Positions 11,471 to 23,439 of a stretch of DNA of 64,000 nucleotides are shown in pieces. Numbering within the stretch: position 1 is the stretch's first letter; every line of letters begins with the position of its first letter. The stretch comes from Odobenus rosmarus divergens (lineage: Eukaryota; Chordata; Mammalia; Carnivora; Odobenidae). The position numbers and the translations under genes were made by a program. The stretch lies in NCBI RefSeq assembly GCF_000321225.1, contig NW_004450287.1, forward strand, positions 2,962,209 to 3,026,208, written 5' to 3'. The notes below the pieces were generated by a model that saw only the letters and a list, made by a program, of their open reading frames with translations, was not told where the DNA came from and made no database searches.

Positions 11471-11705
11471 AAACTTCTACAAAAACAATGAAAATATTTA
11501 GAGTGGCTTAGCAGTAACATAAATAGGTAGATAAGATGGGATTAAAATATCAGGGAATAGTGGGACCTGTAATGACCTGGAGAGTTCATACCAAGCCCAG
11601 AGGATTTGGGGTTACATTTCTTTTAGTCATTTTGTCAACCAACCAAATGCTTCTGTTTTTTAGAACAAAGAAGATTTCACCATTCTTTAAGAATGTTAAG
11701 GATTA

Positions 11706-13155
11706 GGGGGTGGCTATAAGATGATGGAGTAATAGGAGGACCCTAGGCTTGCCTTATCCCTTGAACATAGCTAGATGAATTTTATCATTCTGAATACCCA
11801 AGAAATTGATCAGAGGACTGACAGAACAAACTGCACAACTATTGGGAGAGAGGAGACCACATCATGGAAGGAAGGAAGGGAGCCTGGATTGCAAAGAGAG
11901 GCATTCACAGGGGATCACTCAAGGAAAACACTTCTCTAAAACCATTGACTGGGAAAATAGGAGAAGCTGATTTTTGTGAGTTTTTTCAACCAACAGGACT
12001 CAAAGACTGGAGTTGTAGAGGTCCATGGCATGGCTGGTATAGAGCCTGAGGATGCTGCATTGCTCCTGTGGAGAAGGTAGGCAGATAGCCCATGGATAGA
12101 TGGCATGATCTGAAGATCTCCTGAGATGCACTGGGAGAGACAACTCCCCCTTCTTGGAGTGCATCTGAGAGCAGTGGCATTGCCTCACCAGGAAAAAAAG
12201 AGCCAGTGGGTGACATTTCCCTCCCTTGCCCCTTGGCATAGGTGCAGAAACACCTGCTGAGGGCTGCTAATCTGGACAATGGCTGCTTAGTGTACTTTGC
12301 TCTAAATTCCACGCTTCTGAGCTCAAGTGCAGCTGTCCTTCTGGGTCAAACCTACATCAATCCCAGTGTGGTGTGACCCTCCTCAGAAGATCAACACAGG
12401 TCCCTGCCACAACAGGTCCTTACAGTTTGGAGTTTTAAAATTCAGCCAGCTGGCTGGGATAGAGCCCAAAGTGCCCTGGGCTTCTCCAGGCAGACAAGCA
12501 ACCCAGATACCAACAGTGTGTAAGCAGTGGTCTGAAAAACACCTAGGATACATGAATTTATTTGCTTTTCTCAGAGTGCTTTCCTGACAGGAGGGAGCAT
12601 GAACTTCCCTCTACAGGGACAAAGGAGCTGGCTGGTGCCATTGCCCTTCCCTACACCTCAGCATAAACTCAATTCTGTAAACAGTACAGCACTAACACTA
12701 GCTGTCTACATTGCTTACACCAATCATTACCAGCAGAACACTCTTGGGCAAGTGTGCCTGAGAATCAGCACAGTGCCTGCTCCCCCAGAAAACCAGCACA
12801 AACCCCCACACGCACCATATCTACTGACCATAAAGTTCTGCAAAGCTTCAGCTCTAGTGGAAATACCATCAGGTCTCTTTTAACAAGCAGACCAGAGCAC
12901 ATCATGTTAAAACTCACTACATGCTGGCCAAGGTCCAAATATTCCTCACTGCAGGGAAGGAGAAACTCTGGAGAGGACTGATCTGAGGGGTAGAGCAGCC
13001 ATAACATAGCAGCAAAGTGTACCCTCATACACTAGAGACAATTCTTGAAGCACCAGGCCCTGGACATTATATGATCTCTTCATAAAGCCATTACTTTCAG
13101 GAGCAGGAAACATAACAGGCCTTTCTAACACACAGAAGACAGAGACCTAGACAAA
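11706..13155 (+). promoter_or_regulatory. L1-B 5' UTR (internal promoter region)
   Basis: The 1.45-kb leader of L1-B opens with 'ggggtggctataagatgatgg'. It is GC-richer than its surroundings and about 600 bases longer than the L1-A leader. Family knowledge places the RNA polymerase II promoter here. Open frames on either strand within it (for example 11,986-12,312 minus) are chance frames in leader sequence. Confidence 0.75.
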
Positions 13156-13870
13156 ATGCCAAGATGGAGGAATTCACCCCAAAAGAAAGAACAAGAAAAG
13201 GTCATGGCCAGGGATTTCATTGAAATAGATATACGTAATATACATGATACAGAATTTAAAGCAATAATCATAAAGATATAAATTGGGCTTGAGAAAAGCA
13301 TGGAAGACACCAGGGAGTCACTTACCATAGAAATAAAGAACCTAAAAACTAGTCAGACCGTAATGAAAAATGCAACAACCAAGATTCGAAACCAACTGGA
13401 TGTAATGACCACAGGATGGAAGAAGCAGAAGAACAAATAAATGATACAGAAGATAGATAAAAGAGGGAAAGAAAAATCTTGGCTGAGAGCAGACTTAGGG
13501 CACTCAGTGACTCCATCAAATGTAGCAACTTCCGTATCATAGGAATCCCAGAAGAAGAAGAGAGAGAAAAGGAGGCAGAAGGTTTATTTGAACAAATTAT
13601 AGCTGAATACTTCCCAAATACGGAGAAAGAAACAGACCTCCAAATCCAGGAGGCACAGAGAACACCTATCAAAACCAACAAAAGTAGGCCAACACCAACA
13701 CATATTGTAGTTGAATTTGCAAAATACAAAGATAAAAGAAAAACCCTAAAAGCAGCAAGACAATAGAAGTCCCTAACTTACTAGGGAGGACAGATAAGGT
13801 TACTGGCAGGTTTCATTAGTTCATGACCACTAAACCTGTCCTGCAAGAAATATTAAAGGAGACTCTCTGA
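13156..13870 (+). pseudogene. L1-B ORF1 (broken, C-terminal deletion)
   Basis: Starts at 13,156 with MPRWRNSPQKKEQEKVMARD and stops after about 41 codons (AIIIKI, stop). The RRM-like middle is open from 13,479 to 13,766 (SNFRIIGIPEEEE, then KSRPTPTHIVVEF). Compared with L1-A ORF1, the segment equivalent to 'STETWQAREAWQDIFRVLNE' through 'DRQKMKEY' is missing: 'actggcaggtttcatta' (from about 13,801) runs directly into 'gttcatgaccactaaacctg'. That removes about 55 codons of the C-terminal nucleic-acid-binding domain. Confidence 0.85.
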
Positions 13871-13952
13871 GTGGGGAAGAAAGACCAAAAGTGACAAAGA
13901 CTAGAAAGGAACAGAGAAAATCTCCAGAAACAACAACAAAACACATAATAAA

Positions 13953-16900
13953 ATGGCACTAAATTCATATGTATCAATAATAACTCTGAATGTAAATGGA
14001 CTAAATGCTCCAATAAGAAGACATAGGGTGTCAGAATGGATAAAAAACCAAGATCCATCTATATATTGCCTACAAGGACTCATTGTAGACCTAAAGATAC
14101 CTGCAGACTGCCAGTGAGTGGATAGAGAAATATTTATCATGAAGATGGATGTCACAAGAAAGCCAGAGTAACAATACTTATATCAGACAAACTAGATTTT
14201 AAACCAAAGACTGTAATGAGATGAAGAAGGGCACTATATCATAATAAAGGAGACTATCCAACAAGAAGATCTAACAATTGTGAATATTTGTGACTCCAAC
14301 TTGGGAGCACCCAAATATATAAAATAATAAAAAACATAAAGGAACTCATTGATAATAATACAATAATAGTAGGGGACTTTAACAGTCCACTTACATCAAT
14401 GGACAGATTATCTAGGCAGAAAATCAACAAGGAAACAATGGCTTTGAATGACACACTGGACCAGATGGACTTAATGGATATATTCAGAACATTTCATCCT
14501 AAAGCAGCAGAATACACATTCTTTTCAGGTGCCCATGGGGCATTCTCAGGAATAGATAACATACTAGGTCACAAATCGGGCTTCAACAAATACAAAAAGA
14601 TTAAGATCATACATGCATATTTTCCATCCACACTATGAAACTTGAAGTCAACCACAAGAAAAAATTTGGAAAGACCACAAATAAATGAGGTTATTAAAGA
14701 AAATCCTATGAAAGAATGAATGGGTCAACCAGGATATCAAAGAAGAAAATAAAAAATACATAGAAAGAAATGAAAATGAAAACAAAATTGTCCAAAACCT
14801 TTGAGATGCAACAAAAGAAGTCATAAGGAGGAAGTATATAGCAATACAGGCCTGCCTCAGGAAGCAAGAAAAATCTCAAATACACAGCCTAACCTTAGAC
14901 TAAGGGAGCTAGAAAAAGAACAACAAATGAAGCCTAAAGTCAGCAGAAGAAGGTAAATAATAAAGATTAGAGTAGGAATAAATGATATAGAAACAACAAC
15001 AACAACAACAAACCCCAGTGGAATAGATCAATGAAGCCATGAGCTGGTTCTTTGAAAAAATTAATAAAATTGATAAACCCTAGGCAGACTTATGAAAAAG
15101 AAAAGAGAAAGGACCCAAATAAAGTCACGAATGAGAGAAGAGAGATCACAACCAATACCGCAGAAATACAACCAATTTTAAGAACATATTATGTAAAATT
15201 ATATGCCAACAAACTGGACAGTCTGGAAGAAGTGGTTAAATTACTTGAAACATATAACTATCAAAATCGAAATAGGAAAAATAGAAAACTTGAATTGGCC
15301 AGTAACCAGCAAAGAAATTGAATCAGTAATCAAAAATCTTCCAACAAACAAAAATCCAGGCCTGGTTGGCTTCCCAGGTGAATTCTACCAAACATTTAAA
15401 GAAGATTTAATATCTGTTCTTTTCAAACTCTTCCAAAAAATAGAAATGGAAGGAAAACTTCCAAAATGATTCTATGAGGCCAGCATTACCTTGATTGCAA
15501 AACTGAACAAAGATCTCACTAGAAGCAAGAACTACAGGCCAATATCCCTGATGAACATGAATGCAAAAATTCCCAACAAAATACTAACAAATTAAATCCA
15601 ACAGCACATTAAAAGAATCATTCACCACAATCAAGTGTGATTTATTGATTCCCACCAATAAGTGTGATTTCCACCAATAAGGGTGGTTCAATATTTGCAA
15701 ATCAATGTGATATACCACATTAATAAAAGAAAGGATAAGATCCCTATGATCCTCTCAATATATTCAGAAAAGGCATTGACAATGTACACCATCCATTCTT
15801 GGTAAAAACCGTCAACAAAGTAGGGATAGAGGGAACATATTGCAACACCATAAAGGCCATATATAAAAGACCCACAGCTAATATCATCTTCAATGGCAAA
15901 AAACTGAGAGCTTTTCCTCTAAGGTCAGGAACAAGACAGGGATGTCCGCTCTCACCGCTGTTACTTAACACAGTGCTGGAAGTACTAGCCTCAGCAGTCA
16001 GGTAACAAAAAGATATAAAGTGCATCTAAATCAGCAAGGAAGAAAAACTTTCACTATTTGCAGATGCCATGATACTGTATACAGGAAATCGAAAAGACTC
16101 CACCAAAAATCTGCTAGAACTGATAAATGAATTCAATAAAGTCACAGGATACAGAATCAATATACAGATTGCATTTGTATACACCAATAATGAAACATTA
16201 GAAAGAGAAATTAAGGGATCAGTCCCACTTACAATTGCATCAAAACCATCAGATAACTTGGAATAAACCTAACCAAAGTGGTGAAAGACCTGTACTCTGA
16301 AAACTATAAAACACTGATGAAAGAAATTAAAGATGACACAAAGAAATGCAAAGACATTCCATGCTCATGGATTAGTAGAACAAATATTGTTAAAATGTTT
16401 CTACTACCCAAAGCAGTGTATGCATTTAATATAATCCTTATTAAAATACCACCAGCATCTTTCCCAGAGCTAGAACAAAAATCCTAAAATTTGTATGGAA
16501 CCACAAAAGACCCTTAATAGCCAAACCAGTCTTGAAAAAGAAATGCAAGGCTGGACTTCAATTTACATGACTTATATGACAAAGCTGTAGTGATCAAAAC
16601 AGTATGGTACTGGCACAAAAACAGACACACACATCAGTGGAACAGAACAGAAAACCCAAAAATGAGCCCACGACTATGTGGTCTGTGGTCAAGTAATCTT
16701 CGACAAAACAGGAAAGAATATCCAATGGGAAAAAGACAGTCTCTTCAAATGGTGTTGGGAAAACTGGACAGCCACATGCAGAAGAATGAAACTGGACCAT
16801 TTTCTTACACCACACACAAAAATAGACTCAAAATGAATGAAAGACCTAAATGTGAGACAGGAAACCATCAAAATCCTAGAGGAGAACACTGGCAGTAACC

Positions 16901-17765
16901 TTTTTGACATTGGCTGTAACGCTTCTTATGAGATAGGTCTCCTGAAGCAAGGGAAACAAAAGCAAAAGTGAACTATTGGGACTTCAAGATAAAAATCTTC
17001 TGCATATCGAAGGAAACAATGAACAAAATTAAAAGGCAATCTTCAGAATGGACAAAATATTTGCAAATTACTTATCTGATAAAGGATTAGTATCCAAAAT
17101 CTATAAACTTATCACACTCAACACCCAAAAACCAAATAATCCAGTTAAGAAATGGGCAGAAGACACGAGTAGACATTTTTTCTAAAGAAGACAAACAGTT
17201 GGCTAATAGACACATGAAAAGATGCTCAACACTACTCATCATCAGGGAAATACAAATCAAAACTACAATGAGATATCACCTCAAACCTGTCAGAATGGCT
17301 AAAATAAACACAGGAAACAACAGATGTTGGCGAGGATGGGGAGAAAGGGGAACCCTCTTTCACTGTTGGTGGGAATTTGAACTGGTTCAGCCACTCTAGA
17401 AAACAGTATGGGGCTTCCTTAAAAAGTTAAAAATAGAACTACCTTATCATCCAGTAATTGCACTACAAGGTATTTACTCAAAGAATACAAAAATAGTGAT
17501 TCAAAGTGATTTGTGCACCTTGGTGTTTATAGCAGCCTTATCAACAACTGCCAAATTATGGAAAGAACCCAATGTCAATCCACTGATGAATGGATAAAGA
17601 AGAGGTGGTGTATATATACAATGGAATATACTCAGCCATAAAAAAGAATGATATCTTGCCATTTGCAATGATGGGGATGGAGCTAGAGAGTATTATGCTG
17701 AGTGAAATAAGTCAATCAGAGAAAGACAAATACCATGTGATTTCACTCATATGTGGAATTTAAGA
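13953..17765 (+). pseudogene. L1-B ORF2 (endonuclease-reverse transcriptase, broken)
   Basis: The start at 13,953 reads MALNSYVSIITLNVNGLNAP, the endonuclease N-terminus. The catalytic-Glu motif is destroyed near 14,075, where 'tgcctacaaggactcattg' lacks bases present in the intact CLQETH motif of L1-A. Pieces of the RT domain are open at 15,203-15,469 ([13 protein letters not shown]) and 15,799-16,005 ([10 protein letters not shown]). The active-site box at about 16,057 reads FADAM, so the second catalytic Asp is Ala. A (CAA)n tract sits at about 14,993-15,011 inside the frame. The C-terminal region continues to about 17,765 with many stops. The end is approximate. Confidence 0.9.
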
Positions 17766-18040
17766 AACAAACAGATGAACATGAGGGGAAAATTAGAGTG
17801 AGGCAAACCCTAAAACAGACTCTTAACTATAGAGCACAAACAGGGTTTCTGGAGGGGAGGCATGTGGGGGGATGGGTTAAATGGGTGATGGGTATTAAGG
17901 AGGGCACTTATGATGAACATTGGGTCTTATATGTAAGCAATGAATGACTAAATCCTATGCTTGAAACTAACACTACACTGTATGTTAACTAACTGGAATT
18001 TGCATAAAAACTTGGAAGAAAAAAAGATTCTCAAGATTTA

Positions 18041-18158
18041 GGGGTGCCTGGCTGACTCAGTTGGTGGTGCTTGTTACTCTTGGTCTTGGGGTAGTGTGTT
18101 GGAGCCCCACATTGGGTGTAGAGATTACTTAAAAATAAAATCTTAAAAAAATCAAAAA
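18041..18158 (+). mobile_element. Short CAN-SINE in the L1-B 3' TSD
   Basis: The head 'ggggtgcctggctgactcagttgg' leads, via a shortened body, to 'aaaaataaaatcttaaaa'. At about 118 bp it lacks most of the CT-rich middle. Its flanks 'aagattctcaagattta' (18,024-18,040) and 'aagaatctcaaggatta' (18,159-18,175) are both copies of the L1-B target site, so the SINE arrived after L1-B. Confidence 0.88.
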
Positions 18159-18175
18159 AAGAATCTCAAGGATTA

Positions 18176-18600
18176 AATGGTGCTTTAAACTGTCCATTCA
18201 AATCCTTTTTCATACTTGAAGATAAACTACAATGCATGCTACAAGGAGTCAATTCAGATTTGTTTAAACTCTTCTAGTGATGGTAATGTAGTACTTCCTG
18301 GGGTTTTCCACTCTTTCTCGTTTTCTCTGACCTAATACAGATCCTTCCCTTTGAGTTCACTTCAGTGTTTCCTGGAAACATATATGTCTAAAGTCACATC
18401 ACAGTCAACCTGAAAAAAAATCAATTAACAAGCATTTTTTAATAATGTTTATGGATTATTCCAAGGCTGACCAGAAGTGTAAAATACCTAGATGAGTGAG
18501 AAACACGAAAAATAAGTAAGTTAATTCTACAGACTCTGTATAAATTATCATAACTTAAGTAAATATTAGGATTAGGAGATAACATCTATAAGATTGGTAG
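18176..18600. other. Sequence without recognised features
   Basis: No repeat or coding signal identified. Confidence 0.45.
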
Positions 18601-19799
18601 AAAGGAAAACCCAAGGTGTCCAGTATATGTGAGATCATACAGTATTTGTTTTACTCTGTGTTATTTCACCTAGCATAATGCCCTCAGGGTCCATCTATGT
18701 AGTTGAAAATGGTGGGATTTCCTTCTTTCTCATAAGTAATAATATTCCATTATATATATGTATTCCATTATGTATGTGTACACACATACATATACATGCA
18801 CTGTGTCTTTTTTATCCATTTAATCATAGACAGACAAGGTTGTTACCAAATCTTCGCTGTTGCAAATAATGCTGCATTGAACATGGTTGTACAGATGACT
18901 TTTTGAGATCCTGACTTCATTTCCTTTAGATACATATCTAGAAGTAGAATTGCTACATTTTATGGTAGCCTATTTTTTATTTTTTTGAGGAACCTCCATA
19001 CTATTTTCCGCAGTGGCTGCACCAATTTATATTCCCACCAGTGGTGTGCAAGTTTCCCTTTTCTCCACATCCTCACCAACATCTCATTTCTCTCTCTTTT
19101 TTCTTTTTTTAAGTAATAGCCATTCTAATAGGTGTGAGATGATATACCATGTGGCTTTAATTTGCATTTCCCTGATGATTAGTGATATTGATCATCTTTT
19201 CACGTATCTATCAGCCATTTGTATGTGCTTGGAAAAATGTCTATTCAGGTCCCCTACCTATTTTTAAATAAGGTTGGTTGTTTGTTATGGAGTTTTGTGA
19301 TCTCCTTACATATTTTAGGTATTAATCCTTTTTCAGATAAGTGGTTTGCAGATTTTTCTGCCACTTCATAGTTGCAACCTTTTTTATTGTTGATTGTTTC
19401 TTTGGCTGCACAGAAGCTTTTTAGTTTCATATAGTCTTCCTTGTTTATTTTTGCTGCTTGTGCTTTTCATCTCATATCCAAAAAATCAACTTATATCTAT
19501 AACAGTCTACTTTAAGTTGGTAACAACTGAAGTTGGATCTCATTCTAAAACTCTATTTTTTACCTTCCCACCATGTTTTGTTTCTGACATCACATTTTAT
19601 ATCTTTTTATCTTGTGTACCCCTGACTAATTATTGTAGTTATAGTTGTTTTTACTACTTTTGTCTTTTAACCTTCATACTAGTTTGTGAGTGATTAATCT
19701 ACTACCTTCAACAAATATTTATCTTTCCACTGAGATGTATTCTTTTATATATTTTCTTGTTACTAATTAGTGTTCTTTCTTTTCAGCTTGAAGAAGTCC

Positions 19800-20700
19800 C
19801 TTTAACATTTCTTGTAAGGCAAGTTTAGTGATGATGAATTCCTTTAGCCTTTGCTTATCTGGAAAACTCTTTATCTCTCCTTCAATTCTGAATGATAACT
19901 TTGCCAGCTAGAATATTCTTGATTGGAGGCTTTTTTTTCTTTCAGCACTTTGAATATATTGTGCCACTCTTTTCTGGCCTGCAAAGTTTCTGTTGAAAGA
20001 TTTGCTTGTAATCTTACCAGGGGTTCCCTTGTACATAACAAGTTGTTTTACTCTTGTTGCTTTTAGGATTCTCTCCTTGACTTTAACTTTTGACATTTTA
20101 ATTATAATACATCTTGGTGTGAGGTCTCTTTGAGTTTATCTTGTTTGGAACTCTCTGGGCTTCCTGGAACTGGATATTTGTTTCCTTCCCCAGGTTAGGG
20201 AAGTTTTCTGCCATTAATTCTTCAAATAATTTTTCTACTCCTTGTTGTCTCTATTCTATTTCTGGGACCCTTGCAATGCTAATTTTAGTATCCTTGATGT
20301 TGTCCTATTAGTCCTTAAGCTATCTTCACTTTTTTTCATTCTTTTTTTCACTTTGCTGTTTGAGTGGGTGAGTTCCACAGCCTTGTCTTCGAATTCACTG
20401 ATATTTTCTTCTGCTTCATCTTAGTCTTCTGTTGAATTCATTTCATGTGTTTTTCAGTTCAGTTATTGTATTCTTCAGCTCTGTGACTTCTCTTGGGTAC
20501 ATCCTTATATTTTCTATCTTTTGTTGAAATTCTCACTGTGTTCCCTATTTTCCCAAGTTTGATGATCGTCTTTATGACCATTACATTGGACTCTTTATAA
20601 GGTAAATTATTTATCTCTGTTTCATTAAAGTTTTTTCTGGAAGTTGTATCTTGTTCTTTCATTTGGAACACATTCTGTTTCTTCATTTTGCTTGACCCTC
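19800..20700 (-). pseudogene. Ancient L1 ORF1 remnant
   Basis: On the minus strand this follows the ORF1 layout of old mammalian L1/HAL1: coiled-coil region, RRM and C-terminal domain. Landmarks read on the plus strand are 'aaaactctttatctctccttcaattctgaatgataactttgcc', 'ggattctctccttgacttt' and 'gggaagttttctgccattaattcttcaaat'. No frame longer than 75 aa survives in the coding direction, so it is long dead. Confidence 0.7.
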
Positions 20701-20979
20701 TGTATTGGTTTCTTGAGTGGGGGGGGCCTTGTGTAGGAGATGAAACATTTTGTTCAACCTTTCCCTTACCTCTTGGTTGTCTCTGAAACCTAGTGCTTAT
20801 GCAAGAGGCCTATTATTTTTTTTAATTTCTCCCTGTAGTTGAGAATGTACTAAAACCTGTCTTTGTCTCAAAGGGATGGATCTTAGTGAGCACCTAAATT
20901 CAGGTTGATTGGAAGCCAGACCCTCAGGTATTAGCTTTTAAATAATACAAATATATACATTCTGTTGGGATTGCAAACA

Positions 20980-22460
20980 TAAGCTCCACTGGCCACCAAT
21001 CCAGGTGATCTGGAGGTGTCCCCTGGGTTGCAGTTACAGAAATCAGGGTTCCAGATGAGTGCATAAGCTCTTTCCTGTTAGATACTGGTGAGCTATCGTG
21101 AAGCAGAGGAAGAGCAGTAGAATGGCATCTCTCAGCCTGTTTCCTGATTGCTATTCCTTAGGCCCCTGAATGTGCACCAAACCTGAAGTCTGTCCCTCAG
21201 GCTGAAGCTCCAGGACAAGAAAATAGGCCTTTTTCATAAATAGAATGGAATGGTGTTTCATTGCTGTCTGTGTAGTGCCCTGGGGTTAGTAGCCTATCAA
21301 GAACTATCTCTATAATTATTATAGTGTCATGGGACCCAGGAACACAAGTCCCGGACCACAAGAGCCAGGTGATTAAGGGATGTCCCCTGAGTGGCAGGCA
21401 CAAAATCTGAGGCACCAGATACACATAACAGCTCCAGTTCAGGAGATAGTGATACGCTAGAGTGCAGCAGAGAGAGAACATCAAGAGTGCCCACTCTCTG
21501 AAGTCTCTAAAAAGTAGTGCAGTTAACTCTTAAATGTGTGTTTACTTAGAATCCTGCCCTTCAGGCTGCAGTTGGGATTAGCTAATAGGACTTTTTTTAC
21601 AGAAAGACTGAGTTCTTGGCTCCTTTGCCTCTTGCTGTGTCCTGGAGGTGGTAGCTGTTTAAGAGCTCTTTGTTGGTTCAGTCCAGTGGGACCCCTAAGT
21701 GTAAGCCCTTCTGGCAGCCAGAACCAGGTCATGTAAAGGTATTCCCTGGTGCAGCCACAAAAATCAGGGTGCCAGACAAGGGTACATAAGCTAATTTCTG
21801 GAATATACTGGTGTGCTATAGTGGGGCAGAGAGAGAGAGCACAAAGATGGTGTCTACCAGCCTATGTTCCCTGACAGCACTTACATAGGCCACTAGATAT
21901 GTATCAAATCAGAAGACTGCTCCTCAGGCCAAAGCTCCTGGACAAGCAAATAGGCCTCTTTCATAGAAAGACAGATGGTATGTTTTAGTTTGCTGTCTGT
22001 GCAGTTCCCTGGGGGTGGTAGCCTGCCAAGAACTTTCTTTCTGATTGTTACAGTCCCATGGGACCCAGGAACACAAACTCCCCTGGTCTTCAGAGCCAAG
22101 TGATCAAGGGATGTTCTCTGGGTAGCAACCACAAAAATCAGGGCATCAGATGTGTGTAAAAGCTCCCGTCAGGAGATGCTGGTGCTTTCAAGCATGGCAA
22201 AGGGAGAGCATGTAGATGACATGTGCTGGTTGTAGCATGACACAGGGTGAGTATAACAATGGTGCTCTCTGGAAAAAGGAAAAAGAAAAAGAGAAAATGA
22301 AAAAGAAGGTTAATAAAAAGAGATGATGCCCACTGGCTATAGCAAGGCAGAACGAGAGTATGAAAATGGTGCCCGCCAGTCTCCATCCTGGATTATTCCA
22401 GTAGGCTTCTATATATGTGTGTTAAATTAGATGTCTGCTCCTCAGTCCTGCGCTTTAATT
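20980..22460. repeat. Degenerate ~365-bp tandem repeat in old L1 5' leader
   Basis: The block containing 'ggtgatctggaggtgtcccctgg' and 'agaaatcagggttccagat' (21,003) recurs at about 21,368, 21,726 and 22,099, a spacing of about 358-372 bases. A second marker, 'acaagaaaataggcc' (about 21,211), recurs near 21,571 and 21,938 and, displaced by an insertion, near 22,457. That gives about four units and part of a fifth. Units differ by many substitutions and indels. The arrangement resembles monomer-type L1 5' UTRs. Confidence 0.75.
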
Positions 22461-22900
22461 TAAGCAATTGAGCCTCTTTCACTTACAGTCTGGGTGTGGT
22501 CAGCTGCCTGTAAGCTGGGCTCTGGGGCAAGTGAGTCAAGCTTGTGAGCCCTTTAGGAGCCATTTCTCAGATTGCTAATCTTGTGGGTTTGGTGGATCTT
22601 TTGGGGGTTCATCTCTCAGGTATAGGTCTTAAAAGTTGGGGTGCTCAATGTGAGGTTCAAGCCTTTCATTCCTCAGACACTCCAGGTTTTGAGTTTTCTC
22701 CTGATTTGTGGGATGCTGTGTCAAGGATGGGGTTTATAGTGAGATTGTGCCCCAGCCTCCCCTAACTGCTTCAGTGTGGTTTCTTTTCATTTTTTCCAGT
22801 GTGTAGATGTTGCTTGGCCACCCTTTAGGTCTTTTTCAGAGGAAACTGTTCCATATGTAGCTGTAGACTCAGTCTATGTCCATGACAGGAGGTGAGTTCA

Positions 22901-23430
22901 GGATCTTCTTAAATAAGATCTAAGTGAAGGATGTCTTATTGATGTCACTGTCAGAATTTTTAAACTGTATGTATAGCTTAAGTAAAGGAAATTAATTTAT
23001 ATTATTTAGAGATTAATTTCAAATATATTAAATTTTTGTAGAGAAATTTGTCTATAACATTATTTTCCATAAATTAATAATTTCCCAATAGCAATGATAT
23101 TTTATACCAACATTTTTATACAATAATAATATAGAAAAAATCACTATTTTAATACCATTTATACCCTATAAACTAGTACCAAAACATAGATACTGTTTTA
23201 TATTCAGAATATACATAATTTTGAGTTCCTTCTTGCATAGCAGATAGAAATTTTAGTAGAAATATGAAAAACTGACTGTTACTGGATCAAGTGTTCCTTA
23301 GAAAAAGTACTACTCAGACATGCAAAGTGATTCAAACTTTATTTCTTATAATTGACTGAGTTTCCTCAAAACTATGCATCTCAAAGACCACCAGGGAGAA
23401 CAAACTTGCTATTTGTTATCTAAAACTTTT
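22901..23430. other. Very AT-rich sequence, nothing recognised
   Basis: No open frame, repeat family or RNA gene recognised. Confidence 0.45.
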
Positions 23431-23439
23431 CTTTTTGAA

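Larger units (their letters stand above)
11689..18040 (+). mobile_element. Full-length L1 (L1-B) with degraded TSDs
   Basis: A plus-strand LINE-1 of about 6.32 kb runs from 11,706 to 18,023. It has a 5' UTR (11,706-13,155), ORF1 (from 13,156), ORF2 (from 13,953) and a short 3' UTR with the 'gggtgatgggtattaaggag' landmark. The 5' flank 'aagaatgttaaggatta' (11,689-11,705) pairs with two diverged copies downstream (18,024-18,040 and 18,159-18,175), because a SINE later landed in the 3' TSD. Both ORFs carry many stops, so this copy is older than L1-A. Confidence 0.93.
18600..22900 (-). mobile_element. Ancient L1 on minus strand, ORF2 largely lost
   Basis: Minus-strand L1 order is preserved with a large gap. 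ORF2 C-terminal sequence lies at about 18,620-19,500 (landmarks 'ctgcaccaatttatattccc', 'ctttaatttgcatttccctg', 'ggctgcacagaagctttttag'). About 300 bases of poorly matched sequence follow, then ORF1 at about 19,800-20,700, then a long 5' leader to about 22,900. The endonuclease and most of the RT are missing, about 3 kb relative to a complete L1. This could be one element with an internal deletion, a HAL1-like (half-L1) element, or two adjacent insertions. The high divergence fits an ancient mammalian L1. Confidence 0.78.

Noticed and set aside
11986..12312. Minus-strand frame of 108 aa
   Set aside because: Antisense to the L1-B 5' UTR; no homology or codon pattern that suggests a gene.
13349..13729. 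Minus-strand frame of 126 aa
   Set aside because: Antisense shadow of L1-B ORF1.
21197..22132. Repeated similar minus-strand frames (21,197-21,484 and 21,893-22,132)
   Set aside because: The shared peptides come from the ~365-bp tandem repeat in the old L1 leader and do not represent a duplicated gene.
20980..22460. CRISPR-like or satellite array
   Set aside because: The unit is about 365 bases, degenerate and located in an L1 leader. There are no short identical repeats with spacers, and the genome is mammalian.
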